A DNA stretch of 64,000 nt from Faecalicatena contorta (GTDB lineage: Bacteria; Bacillota; Clostridia; Lachnospirales; Lachnospiraceae): NCBI RefSeq assembly GCF_021531975.1, contig NZ_JAFBIY010000006.1, forward strand, positions 62,001 through 126,000, written 5' to 3'. The translations under genes were made by a program, and so were the position numbers. Of this stretch, positions 1-10,732 are shown one piece after another. How positions within the stretch are numbered: position 1 is the stretch's first letter; each line of letters starts with the position of its first letter. The notes under the pieces are model-generated. The model did no database searches, was not told where the DNA came from, and was given only the letters and a program-made list of their open reading frames with translations.

Positions 1-127
1 AGTTAAGATGCATGTGACAGTTGGACAGCAGGTTATTTATTCTAAATACGCAGGAACAACTGTTGAGATCGAAGATGAAGAATACATCATCGTAAAACAG
101 GATGAGATCCTTGCTGTTGTAGAGTAA
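1..127 (+). CDS. groS: GroES co-chaperonin, 3' end only
   Basis: The reading frame beginning at base 2 encodes the last 41 residues of GroES and stops at TAA 125-127; the 5' part lies outside the window. The C-terminal pattern (SKYAGTTVEIEDEEYIIVK followed by ILAVVE) is the end of the GroES beta-barrel. GroES caps GroEL and encloses substrate protein in the folding chamber. It lies 49 bp upstream of groEL with no terminator between, so the two form the usual bicistronic operon. The promoter and any CIRCE/HrcA site would be upstream of the window. Confidence 0.93.
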   Translation, partial: VKMHVTVGQQVIYSKYAGTTVEIEDEEYIIVKQDEILAVVE

Positions 128-173
128 AAGTGACAGATAAGTATAGAACAATAGATTTTTAGGAGGCGCATGA

Positions 174-1802
<1,629 letters not shown>

Positions 1803-1832
1803 GTTCTCACGGAAAGAAATATGAAAATTTTG

Positions 1833-1861
1833 AAAACTCCCGTTGTGGGAGTTTTCTTTTT
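1833..1861 (+). terminator. Intrinsic terminator of groES-groEL
   Basis: A perfect 9-bp stem (AAAACTCCC 1833-1841 with GGGAGTTTT 1847-1855), a 5-nt loop, then a T-rich run to 1861. It begins 30 bp after the groEL stop. Confidence 0.9.
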
Positions 1862-1913
1862 GTATAAATCTGTGCTACAATGATTTATAAGATATTTTTT
1901 GGAGGAAATGGAA

Positions 1914-2402
1914 ATGAATGATTTCTATACAGAACAACTGGTGAAAAAGAAAAAAGGAATGAAAGAAATGATGTTGAAAGTATTATTGATCGTGCTGTCA
2001 GTATTGTCGGTGGCAGTTGTATTCTTTATTCCTTTTGGAATCATTATCCCGGTCATTGTAATCGCAGTCACAGTACTTATGTTTTTCAAACTGGATGTGG
2101 AATATGAATATCTGTATGTGAATGGTGATCTGGATATTGATAAGATTATGCACAAGGCGAAGAGAAAGCGGATTTTTTCGGTAAATGTCAATGAAGTTGA
2201 GCTGCTTGCTCCTGCAAATTCCGGAGAACTGCGTCAGTATCAGCAGGCAAAAACATACGATTACAGCTCGGGTGTACCGTCAGACAGAAGCTATGTGCTT
2301 GTTACAAAGGAAAAAGGGCAGCTGATCAAAGTGCTTTTTGAACCAAATAAAGTGATCGTAGATGGGATTTTCATGATGGCGCCCAGAAAAGTTATAAAGT
2401 AA
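1914..2402 (+). CDS. DUF6106-like membrane protein
   Basis: A conserved protein of about 162 residues and unknown function. A basic N-terminus is followed by two closely spaced hydrophobic segments (roughly residues 22-42 and 43-60), then a soluble C-terminal domain of about 100 residues, so it probably sits in the membrane as a hairpin with a cytoplasmic tail. I chose ATG 1914 because GGAGG (1901-1905) lies 8 nt upstream; ATG 1908 would be too close to it. The pattern resembles the DUF6106 family common in Lachnospiraceae; that assignment is from memory. It stands alone between the groEL terminator and the guaB promoter. Confidence 0.75.
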   Translation: MNDFYTEQLVKKKKGMKEMMLKVLLIVLSVLSVAVVFFIPFGIIIPVIVIAVTVLMFFKLDVEYEYLYVNGDLDIDKIMHKAKRKRIFSVNVNEVELLAPANSGELRQYQQAKTYDYSSGVPSDRSYVLVTKEKGQLIKVLFEPNKVIVDGIFMMAPRKVIK

Positions 2403-2416
2403 AAGTGTAAAACCTG

Positions 2417-3938
<1,522 letters not shown>

Positions 3939-4031
3939 GAAATCTTCATAAAATAATAAGTATTACTTCATAATTTATTCGTTCCGGCATGATACAATGT
4001 TGGACAGGATAAAGAAGTGGAGCGTGTGCAA

Positions 4032-4721
4032 ATGAGAAAGAGAAGACATCGTAGAAAACTGACAGTTGCACAGAGAAAAAGAAGGACCCAGCGGAATATC
4101 CGTCTGGGTCTGATTTTGTTAATCGCTGTGACAGTATGTCTTGGGATAATGAAACTTTTAAAACCAGGATTTTTGACAAATAAATATTTTGAATTAAGTG
4201 GGAAAGAAATAGATGCTTCGAAACCTGACATCAACGTAGAACTTTTAACTGTGAATCCATATTCCAGACCGGGAGATGAGACGGATAAGATTACAGGAAT
4301 CGTGATCCATTATACGGCGAATCCGGGTGCTACAGCGCAGGGAAACCGGGATTATTTTGAAAGTCTGAAAGACACCCATGAGACAAAGGCGAGCAGTAAT
4401 TTTGTTGTGGGGCTTGACGGCGAAATTATACAGTGTGTACCGACATGGGAAGTGGCCTATGCATCGAATGACCGGAATAAGGATACGGTATCCATTGAGT
4501 GCTGTCATCCGGATGAGAGCGGAAAGTTTGGTGATGCAACCTACCGGTCTGTGGTGCAGCTTACCGCATGGCTCTGTATGAAATTTGACCTGGACAGTGA
4601 GGATGTCATCCGCCACTATGATGTGACGGGAAAGAACTGCCCCAAGTATTATGTGGAGAACGAAGAGGCATGGGCAAAGTTTAAGACGGATGTACAGGAT
4701 GCAATCGATAAGAGTAAGTAA
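4032..4721 (+). CDS. Membrane-anchored N-acetylmuramoyl-L-alanine amidase
   Basis: A peptidoglycan hydrolase of the amidase_2/PGRP type that would cleave the bond between N-acetylmuramic acid and L-alanine. From ATG 4032 the protein has 229 residues: a very basic N-terminus, one membrane segment (about residues 24-42), and an extracytoplasmic amidase domain. Zn-ligand candidates visible are the His in IVIHYTAN, the His in VIRHYDVTGKNCP and the Cys of the latter motif. GGAG (4019-4022) lies 9 nt before ATG 4032; an upstream GTG at 4017 is possible. A role in growth or in sporulation cannot be told from sequence. Confidence 0.88.
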   Translation: MRKRRHRRKLTVAQRKRRTQRNIRLGLILLIAVTVCLGIMKLLKPGFLTNKYFELSGKEIDASKPDINVELLTVNPYSRPGDETDKITGIVIHYTANPGATAQGNRDYFESLKDTHETKASSNFVVGLDGEIIQCVPTWEVAYASNDRNKDTVSIECCHPDESGKFGDATYRSVVQLTAWLCMKFDLDSEDVIRHYDVTGKNCPKYYVENEEAWAKFKTDVQDAIDKSK

Positions 4722-4730
4722 AGTCCGGTA

Positions 4731-4759
4731 TTGCGTGTGGTCGGGAATATTGATATAAT
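4731..4759 (+). promoter_or_regulatory. Promoter of aroK-yqeG
   Basis: -35 TTGCGT (4731-4736), 17-bp spacer, consensus -10 TATAAT (4754-4759), ending 33 bp before aroK. Confidence 0.65.
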
Positions 4760-4792
4760 ACTTCCGTATATTGACGAAAGAAGGATCTGACA

Positions 4793-5332
4793 ATGAGTAA
4801 AGGGAAGAAGTTTGACTATAATATTGTGCTGATCGGATTTATGGGAGCCGGGAAGTCCACGGTGGCAGATTATCTGAGAACGATTTATGATATGGATATT
4901 GTGGAGATGGATCAGGTGATCGCTGACCGGGAAGGGATGACTATTCCGGATATATTTGAGCAATATGGTGAATCCTATTTCCGCACACGGGAGACGGAAC
5001 TTCTGATCGAGATGCAGGGAAAGCGAAACTGCATTATATCCTGCGGCGGCGGAGCGGCTATGCGGGAAGAGAATGTGAAAGAGATGAAGAAGAATGGAAG
5101 AGTGATTCTTCTTACGGCCAGTCCGGAAGTGATATATGCGAGGGTTAAGGACGGAAATGACCGGCCGGTACTTGCAGGCAGAAAGAGCGTAGAGGGGATA
5201 AAAGATCTGATGGAACAGCGCCGCGGGAAGTATGAGGCTGCGGCAGATATTATGATTAATACAGACAATAAGACCATTCCGGAAGTGTGTGAGGAAATGG
5301 TGAGGAGATTGTCGGAAATGGATGAAAAATAA
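4793..5332 (+). CDS. aroK: Shikimate kinase
   Basis: Phosphorylates shikimate at the 3-hydroxyl in aromatic amino-acid biosynthesis. The 179-residue length is normal. The Walker A motif GFMGAGKST is at residues 15-23, and the shikimate-binding CGGG at 84-87. The lid-region sequence (NDRPVLAG) carries the conserved arginine. No other aro genes are adjacent. Its stop codon shares one base with the next start (TAATG), so aroK and the downstream yqeG-like phosphatase are translationally coupled and share the TTGCGT/TATAAT promoter. Confidence 0.95.
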   Translation: MSKGKKFDYNIVLIGFMGAGKSTVADYLRTIYDMDIVEMDQVIADREGMTIPDIFEQYGESYFRTRETELLIEMQGKRNCIISCGGGAAMREENVKEMKKNGRVILLTASPEVIYARVKDGNDRPVLAGRKSVEGIKDLMEQRRGKYEAAADIMINTDNKTIPEVCEEMVRRLSEMDEK

Positions 5333-5832
5333 TGTTTGATATGTTTTTTCCTGACAGATATGTAGCATCTACATATGTCATTGAATTTGAAAAGTTGTAT
5401 GAGCAGGGATACCGGGGACTGATCTTTGATATTGATAATACACTTGTCCCTCACGGTGCTCCGGCAGATAAAAGGGCAATTGAGCTGTTTGAGAAGCTTC
5501 GTAGTCTGGGATATGATACATGCCTGATCTCCAATAATCAGGAACCGCGTGTAGAACCTTTTGCGCAAGCTGTGGGCAGTAAATATGTTTTTGATGCTCA
5601 TAAGCCGTCCACCCGTAATTACAGAAAAGCAATGGAGCTTATGGGAACGGACCAGAGCAATACGATCTTTATCGGAGATCAGCTTTTTACAGATGTGTGG
5701 GGAGCAAAACGATCCGGCATCCGCAATATTCTTGTAAAGCCAATACATCCAAAGGAAGAGATTCAGATCGTCCTGAAGCGATATTTGGAGAAAATTGTAC
5801 TCTACTTTTATAAGAGAAGCCTGAAGCAGTAA
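5332..5832 (+). CDS. YqeG-family HAD phosphatase
   Basis: A 166-residue HAD-superfamily class III phosphatase of the YqeG type. The nucleophile motif DIDNT is at residues 33-37, the second-motif ISNN follows, and GDQLFTD supplies the acidic metal-binding end. In B. subtilis yqeG sits beside yqeH and aroE, so linkage to an aro gene recurs here with aroK. The physiological substrate is unknown. The start overlaps the aroK stop, showing coupled translation. It ends with a basic tail and is followed by the efp promoter. Confidence 0.88.
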   Translation: MFDMFFPDRYVASTYVIEFEKLYEQGYRGLIFDIDNTLVPHGAPADKRAIELFEKLRSLGYDTCLISNNQEPRVEPFAQAVGSKYVFDAHKPSTRNYRKAMELMGTDQSNTIFIGDQLFTDVWGAKRSGIRNILVKPIHPKEEIQIVLKRYLEKIVLYFYKRSLKQ

Positions 5833-5839
5833 AAAAAGG

Positions 5840-5868
5840 TTGAAAAAGGGCGGAATCTATTATAAAAT
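5840..5868 (+). promoter_or_regulatory. Promoter of efp
   Basis: -35 TTGAAA (5840-5845), 17-bp spacer, -10 TAAAAT (5863-5868). The efp SD AAGGAGG follows at 5911-5917. Confidence 0.55.
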
Positions 5869-5925
5869 GAATAAAGCGATAAGAACGTAAATGTGTCAGC
5901 AGACACGGTTAAGGAGGATTATATA

Positions 5926-6489
5926 ATGGCTAAGAAAAGCGCAGGCGAATTTAGAAATGGTATGACGCTGGAGATTGAAGGAAATGTATATCAGGTACTG
6001 GAGTTCCTTCATGTTAAACCAGGAAAGGGAGCAGCATTTGTTCGTACAAAGCTGAAAAACGTGATAGATGGTGGTGTTGTAGAAAGAACATTCCGTCCGA
6101 CAGAGACATATGATGAAGCATTTATTGAGAGAAAGAAAATGCAGTATCTGTACAGTGATGGTGATTTATATTACTTCATGGATCAGGAGACATACGATCA
6201 GATTCCGGTAAGTAAGGATACAGTAGGAGATTCACTTAAGTTCGTAAAAGAGAATGAAGAAGTAACAATTGTTTCTTATCAGGGCAATCCATTCTCTATC
6301 GAACCGCCTCTTACAGTTGAGCTTCTGATTACAGAGTCTGAGCCGGGAGTTAAAGGTAACACAGCAACAGGTGCTACAAAGCCGGCTATCGTTGAGACTG
6401 GTGCGCAGGTAATGGTTCCTCTGTTTGTAGATCAGGGTGAGACGATCAAGATTGATACAAGAACAGGTGAATATCTGTCCAGAGCATAA
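5926..6489 (+). CDS. efp: Translation elongation factor P
   Basis: Relieves ribosome stalling at polyproline stretches. The protein has 187 residues and three beta-barrel domains. The tip loop [16 protein letters not shown] places the usually modified lysine at residue 34. ATG 5926 is chosen because AAGGAGG (5911-5917) lies 8 nt upstream and the family begins MxxxxAxEFRxG; the in-frame GTG at 5893 would add an unrelated leader. No efp-modifying enzyme gene is nearby. A strong terminator follows. Confidence 0.97.
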   Translation: MAKKSAGEFRNGMTLEIEGNVYQVLEFLHVKPGKGAAFVRTKLKNVIDGGVVERTFRPTETYDEAFIERKKMQYLYSDGDLYYFMDQETYDQIPVSKDTVGDSLKFVKENEEVTIVSYQGNPFSIEPPLTVELLITESEPGVKGNTATGATKPAIVETGAQVMVPLFVDQGETIKIDTRTGEYLSRA

Positions 6490-6513
6490 ATTTAAGAAAA
6501 ACATAAGATGAAG

Positions 6514-6542
6514 AAGCCTTGCATTTTCTGCAGGGCTTTTTT
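6514..6542 (+). terminator. Intrinsic terminator of efp
   Basis: A 10-bp stem (6514-6523 with 6529-6538, one G-T pair) and loop TTTTC, ending in a run of T at 6537-6542. Confidence 0.9.
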
Positions 6543-6605
6543 ATAATGCATTTACCATAATATTCAGATACAAAAATATTGCTGCCTGTGATGGAAAGGA
6601 GAGAC

Positions 6606-7472
6606 ATGACATATTGTCAGTTTGTACAGGCGGTTGAAAAACATGTGAAAGAGACTGCGCGAGAGGAGATTCGCATTACAGTCCATACGTCCCAGAAGAA
6701 TAACGGTGTCTGCCGGAGAGGATTGCTTTTTTCTGAGGAGCAGACGAACATTTCCCCGGCAATCTATCTGGAGGAATACTATCGGAGATTTGAACTTGGT
6801 TATCCGGTAGAGGAGATTGCGAAGGATATTCTGCGGCTTTACGACAGGATGAGATTTCCAGGGTCATGGAAAGATATTGAACTGCTTGATTATGAGGCGG
6901 TCAGGGATAAAATCGTGTACCGGCTTGTGAATCGTGAGGCGAATCGGGAACGATTAAAGGAGATTCCTTATGTGTCGTATCTGGATCTTGCTATTATTTT
7001 CTATGTGCTTCTGGATTCCGGAGAGAACGGAACTGCTTCTATGCTTGTGAAGAATTCGCATCTTAAGCAGTGGCAGGTGAGCTGGACGGAGATATATAAA
7101 AGAGCATGTAACAATACCATGCGCCTCCTGCCTTATGATTTTCTTTCTATGAGTGCTGCCATAGGTCTGGACGATGTGATGTTTAAAGAGGAGGATATGT
7201 TCGTGCTTACGAATACGCTGCGCTGTTACGGTGCGGCGGCGATTCTTTATCCGGGGCGTCTTCGTGCGATCGGTGAATATCTGGGAGAAGACTATTATAT
7301 TCTTCCAAGCAGCGTTCATGAGACGATTATCTTACGTGCAGGGACGGCACCGGACAGAGAGGATCTGGACGACATGGTTGCGCAGATCAACCGGACAGAA
7401 GTAGAGGATGAAGAAGTGTTGTCTGATCATGCATATTTCTATGACCGGGATCACGACAGGCTTGAGAAGTAG
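6606..7472 (+). CDS. DUF5688 family protein
   Basis: A soluble protein of 288 residues, function unknown. The N-terminus (TYCQFVQAVEKHVKE) and overall pattern resemble DUF5688, a family often present in many paralogues in Lachnospiraceae; this assignment is from memory. No signal peptide, membrane segment or recognised catalytic motif is visible. It is rich in charged residues with an acidic C-terminus. I chose ATG 6606, shortly after AGGAG (6597-6601); ATG 6591 is an alternative. It is isolated between two terminators, so it is probably monocistronic. Confidence 0.78.
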   Translation: MTYCQFVQAVEKHVKETAREEIRITVHTSQKNNGVCRRGLLFSEEQTNISPAIYLEEYYRRFELGYPVEEIAKDILRLYDRMRFPGSWKDIELLDYEAVRDKIVYRLVNREANRERLKEIPYVSYLDLAIIFYVLLDSGENGTASMLVKNSHLKQWQVSWTEIYKRACNNTMRLLPYDFLSMSAAIGLDDVMFKEEDMFVLTNTLRCYGAAAILYPGRLRAIGEYLGEDYYILPSSVHETIILRAGTAPDREDLDDMVAQINRTEVEDEEVLSDHAYFYDRDHDRLEK

Positions 7473-7484
7473 TCAGGCATTGTA

Positions 7485-7535
7485 AAAGTAAAGGAAATGT
7501 GAGAATTGTCGACAGCATTTCCTTTACTTTATTTT
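7485..7535 (+). terminator. Terminator after the DUF5688 gene
   Basis: A 15-bp perfect stem (7485-7499 with 7516-7530) around a 16-nt loop, followed by ATTTT. It lies 12 bp after the stop and 50 bp before the tRNA. Confidence 0.8.
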
Positions 7536-7581
7536 GGAAATGTGTTAATATTACAAAGGCAATTTCATAAAGCTATCTTAT

Positions 7582-7653
7582 GCACCCGTAGCTCAGGGGA
7601 TAGAGCACCGCCCTCCGGAGGCGGGAGCGGCGGTTCGAATCCGCCCGGGTGTG
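7582..7653 (+). tRNA. tRNA-Arg (anticodon CCG)
   Basis: A complete cloverleaf. Acceptor GCACCCG (7582-7588) pairs with 7646-7652, ending in a G-U pair. The D arm is GCTC/GAGC, the anticodon stem is CCGCC/GGCGG with loop CTCCGGA (anticodon CCG), and the T arm is GGCGG-TTCGAAT-CCGCC. The discriminator base is G at 7653 and no CCA is encoded. It reads the rare CGG arginine codon. Confidence 0.95.
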
Positions 7654-7689
7654 TACCTTTAAAAAGTACAGGAATGTGTGGAGGTATCT

Positions 7690-8274
7690 ATGAAGAAAAG
7701 GTGGATTGTTCCACTATGCCTTGCGCTTGTTGCAGGTGTAACGGGACTTTTATCTACCGCAGAGGAGACACAGAAAGTACAGAAGATAAGTGCTGCAGAA
7801 CCGAGAATGGATAATCTGGGCTGTGAGACAATGGAATTGAATCCACTTCATGAGGAAGAAGATCCGAACATACTTAAGACAGTAGAAGACTACTATGGAG
7901 AACAAAAAGAAAAGTCGGACTTTATAGAATCTTATGATAATGTGCATGTTTATACGAAGCTGGGGAAATACAGAGGCTCATATGTGGCGTTTGTCAAATA
8001 TGAGATGAAGATTAAGGATATTTACACGAAAGTGCCGGGACTTGGAACTTTATATCTCATACCGGATGAGACAGGAGAGGGGTTCAAAGTCGATGCGGAG
8101 GCAAAGAAGAGTCAGATACGTGATTACGTTGCCCGCATCAGCACCCATGAAGATGTACAGGCACTTCTTCAGGAGGCAGGTCGTGAGTATACAGAAGCGG
8201 TACAGTCAGACGCACTGCTTCAGGAAGCACTTCTGGATCTTAAGAATGCATATGAGAATTCTACCGGAAGTTGA
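7690..8274 (+). CDS. Secreted protein of unknown function
   Basis: I do not recognise a family. The 194-residue protein begins with a typical Sec signal peptide (MKKRW, then a hydrophobic stretch to about residue 22), giving an acidic extracytoplasmic protein with no lipobox cysteine at the cleavage site. The middle region (VHVYTKLGKYRGSYVAFVKYEMK) looks like a small alpha/beta domain, and the C-terminus is helical. ATG 7690 follows GGAGG (7680-7684) at 5 nt. It lies just after the tRNA and ends at its own terminator before azlCD. Confidence 0.75.
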   Translation: MKKRWIVPLCLALVAGVTGLLSTAEETQKVQKISAAEPRMDNLGCETMELNPLHEEEDPNILKTVEDYYGEQKEKSDFIESYDNVHVYTKLGKYRGSYVAFVKYEMKIKDIYTKVPGLGTLYLIPDETGEGFKVDAEAKKSQIRDYVARISTHEDVQALLQEAGREYTEAVQSDALLQEALLDLKNAYENSTGS

Positions 8275-8290
8275 AGGTGAAATAAGAAGG

Positions 8291-8323
8291 ACCAGATCTT
8301 TGCGAAAAGGGTCTGGTTTTTTT
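8291..8323 (+). terminator. Terminator before azlCD
   Basis: ACCAGATC pairs with GGGTCTGGT (8291-8298 with 8310-8317, one G-T pair), followed by a run of seven T. Confidence 0.85.
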
Positions 8324-8346
8324 GTGAAATACAAAGGAGTAAAAGA

Positions 8347-9060
8347 ATGAGTATGAAAGGGTATAAGAATGCTTTTAAAAAAGCTTTTCCATATACGATT
8401 CCGGTTCTGACCGGTTATCTGTTTATCGGCATTGCTTTTGGCGTGATGTATGCGGAGAAAGGATATTCTTTTCTGTGGGCGATGCTTATGAGTATGCTTG
8501 TGTATGCAGGTTCCGGACAATATCTGGCAGTCAATTTCTTTGTGCCGGGAATATCATTTTTGCATGTGATATTTATGACGTTAATGGTGAATATCCGACA
8601 TATTTTTTATGGAATATCACTTCTTGATAAATTTAACCATATGGGAAAGAAAAGATGGTATATGATATTCGGACTGACGGATGAGACATATTCACTTCTC
8701 TGTACAACAAAAGTGCCGCAGGATGTGGAAGAGGATAAATTCCTTTTTGCCATATCCATTATGAATCAGTCATACTGGGTAGCAGGTTCTGTGATTGGAG
8801 CGGTAGCGGGAAGTGTGATTCCGTTTAATTCAGAAGGTATTGATTTTGCCATGACAGCATTGTTTGTTGTCATATTTGTGGAACAATGGATGAATCGAAA
8901 GAACAGGATTCCGGAGATGATCGGGATTGCAGCTTCGGTCATCTGCCTGCAGATATTTGGCGCAGACAGGTTTGTTCTGCCGACGATGTTATGTATTATT
9001 ACGGTTCTGTTTGCAGGAAGAAAGAAGCTGGAGGAAAGGGAGGAAGAATTATGCCGGTAA
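8347..9060 (+). CDS. azlC: AzlC-type branched-chain amino acid exporter, large subunit
   Basis: The large subunit of a two-component exporter; the family exports branched-chain amino acids and 4-azaleucine. The 237-residue protein is strongly hydrophobic with several membrane helices, and carries the family blocks GYLFIGIAFGVMYAE near the N-terminus and VYAGSGQYLAVNF. AGGAG (8335-8339) precedes ATG 8347. The small-subunit gene azlD overlaps its last 10 bases. No Lrp-type regulator is adjacent, so control cannot be inferred. Confidence 0.93.
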   Translation: MSMKGYKNAFKKAFPYTIPVLTGYLFIGIAFGVMYAEKGYSFLWAMLMSMLVYAGSGQYLAVNFFVPGISFLHVIFMTLMVNIRHIFYGISLLDKFNHMGKKRWYMIFGLTDETYSLLCTTKVPQDVEEDKFLFAISIMNQSYWVAGSVIGAVAGSVIPFNSEGIDFAMTALFVVIFVEQWMNRKNRIPEMIGIAASVICLQIFGADRFVLPTMLCIITVLFAGRKKLEEREEELCR

Positions 9061-9383
9061 GTGTAACAATATCATTGCTCATAATTGTAGTGGTGGCTGT
9101 AACTACATTTGCAACAAGAGTTGCTCCTTTTCTTGTATTTCCGAAGGGGAAGGAGATTCCGCCCGTGGTACAGTATCTGGGAAAAGTGCTGACACCGGCG
9201 ATCATCGGAATGCTTGTTGTATATTGTCTGCGGAATACTGTGGTCGTGGAAGCCCCTCATGGCATTCCGGAGCTTATTGCAGTCGTGGTTACGGCAGGAC
9301 TTCATGTATGGAAGCGCAACAACCTTTTAAGTATTGGAGTGGGGACTGTGCTTTATATGTTTTTGATTCAGGTAGTTTTTTAA
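9051..9383 (+). CDS. azlD: AzlD-type exporter small subunit
   Basis: A 110-residue membrane protein with three to four hydrophobic segments and the AzlD signature TFATRVAPFLVFP near the N-terminus. It partners AzlC. The start ATG 9051 overlaps the azlC 3' end by 10 bp in another frame, with GGGAGGA (9038-9044) inside azlC as its ribosome site, showing translational coupling. A longer frame reading from within azlC exists but is not the real start. Confidence 0.92.
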   Translation: MPVSVTISLLIIVVVAVTTFATRVAPFLVFPKGKEIPPVVQYLGKVLTPAIIGMLVVYCLRNTVVVEAPHGIPELIAVVVTAGLHVWKRNNLLSIGVGTVLYMFLIQVVF

Positions 9384-9438
9384 GAGATTTTATTAATTTT
9401 ACAAGGTTTTATCACAGTTTGAACACAATTTGACGGTA

Positions 9439-9461
9439 CACTACTTAATATAAAAGTAGTG
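9439..9461 (+). promoter_or_regulatory. Inverted repeat upstream of the HtrA gene
   Basis: Perfect 8-bp arms CACTACTT (9439-9446) and AAGTAGTG (9454-9461) around an AT-only 7-bp spacer, 17 bp before the ATG. TTGAAC and TTGACG hexamers lie just upstream, but no clean sigma-A spacing results. It could be an operator or a leader hairpin. Confidence 0.5.
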
Positions 9462-9478
9462 AAAGGAGTCGTATTTAT

Positions 9479-10696
9479 ATGGAAAACCAATATAGTTATT
9501 ATACACCGGAAGAAGATCAAAAGAAGAAGGAGAAACCAAAGAAGAAAATACCGACATGGGCAAAGATGATCTGCTTTGGACTGATCTTCGGACTTGTGGC
9601 AAGTGTTACATTTCAGGCAGGTAATTTTATCGGAGGTAAGCTTTTTGGAACCGGAGAAGAAAAGACGGCAAAAAAGGCAGAGACAGTAGGAAGCACAAAG
9701 CTTACCACTTCTTCTGACAGTACTGTGAATTCGGATGTTGCAGAAATTGCGAAGAATGCAATGCCGTCCGTTGTTTCTATCACAAATATGAGTGTTCAGC
9801 AGGTACAGAATTTCTTTGGCGGAATACAGGAACAGGAGAGTACGAGCGCGGGTTCCGGCATCATTATCAGCCAGAATGATTCAGAGCTTCTTGTTCTTAC
9901 GAATAATCATGTGGTTGAGAACAGTGAAACACTGACAGTAACATTTATTGATGAGGAAAGTGTGGAGGCAGTGATCAAAGGGACTGATGCAACGAGAGAC
10001 CTGGCAGTAGTTGCAGTCAAGCTGGAAGATATTAAAGATTCCACCATGGATGAGATCGCAGTAGCTACACTTGGCGATTCCACGCAGATCCAGGTTGGTG
10101 AACCTGCGATCGCGATCGGAAATGCTCTTGGATATGGACAGTCCGTAACGACGGGAATCATCTCTGCAACAGGAAGAACTATAGATGGATATGACAGTGA
10201 GCTGATCCAGACAGATGCAGCGATCAATCCGGGTAACAGTGGCGGCGCTCTTTTGAATGCAAAGGGTGAGGTTATCGGTATTAATACAGCCAAGGTGGCA
10301 ACAAATGCTGTAGAAGGTATGGGATATGCAATTCCTGTATCTGATGCAAGTGATACCATTACAGACCTTATGAATCGCGAGACCAGGACAAAAGTTGCAG
10401 AAGGTGAGCAGGGTTATCTTGGTATTCAGGGTGAAAACGTTCAGATGTATAGTATGCCTGCAGGCGTATACATTTCGGAAGTGGCAAAAGGAGGAGGAGC
10501 AGCAAAAGCTGGTCTGTCAAAAGGCTCTATAATAACAGCTCTGGAAGGTGTAGGAGTCGATGATATGAGTGCCTTAAAAGAACAGCTTCAGTACTATCGT
10601 GTGGGAGAAACTGTAAAGGTTACGGTACAGGTTCTTTGTGAAGAAGGAGAGTATAAAGAACAAACTGTTGAAGTTACACTTGGAACAAAAGGATAA
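9479..10696 (+). CDS. HtrA/DegP-type trypsin-like serine protease with PDZ domain
   Basis: A membrane-anchored quality-control protease. The 405-residue protein has a lysine-rich cytoplasmic N-terminus, one membrane segment (about residues 29-48), a linker, a trypsin-like domain and one C-terminal PDZ domain (about residues 305-400). The catalytic triad is visible: His144 in TNNHVV, Asp174 in TRDLAVV and Ser254 in GNSGG. It degrades misfolded exported proteins outside the membrane. It has its own upstream region with a conspicuous inverted repeat. Which of HtrA, HtrB or HtrC it corresponds to cannot be decided. Confidence 0.95.
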   Translation: MENQYSYYTPEEDQKKKEKPKKKIPTWAKMICFGLIFGLVASVTFQAGNFIGGKLFGTGEEKTAKKAETVGSTKLTTSSDSTVNSDVAEIAKNAMPSVVSITNMSVQQVQNFFGGIQEQESTSAGSGIIISQNDSELLVLTNNHVVENSETLTVTFIDEESVEAVIKGTDATRDLAVVAVKLEDIKDSTMDEIAVATLGDSTQIQVGEPAIAIGNALGYGQSVTTGIISATGRTIDGYDSELIQTDAAINPGNSGGALLNAKGEVIGINTAKVATNAVEGMGYAIPVSDASDTITDLMNRETRTKVAEGEQGYLGIQGENVQMYSMPAGVYISEVAKGGGAAKAGLSKGSIITALEGVGVDDMSALKEQLQYYRVGETVKVTVQVLCEEGEYKEQTVEVTLGTKG

Positions 10697-10730
10697 GGAT
10701 GTTATAATAGTGCCCATAGGAGGGCACTAT
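10680..10730 (+). promoter_or_regulatory. glyA promoter overlapping an SD-masking hairpin
   Basis: TTGGAA (10680-10685), 17 bp, TATAAT (10703-10708) preceded by TG, giving an extended -10. Overlapping it, 9-bp arms ATAGTGCCC (10707-10715) and GGGCACTAT (10722-10730) enclose ATAGGA; the glyA SD TAGGAGG (10718-10724) lies in the loop and 3' arm. A transcript from this promoter should start near 10715 and lack the 5' arm, while read-through from htrA would carry the whole hairpin. Confidence 0.6.
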
Positions 10731-10732
10731 TT

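Noticed and set aside
7506-7814. Plus-strand frame running through the tRNA
   Set aside because: It translates the tRNA sequence itself and overlaps the real secreted-protein gene.
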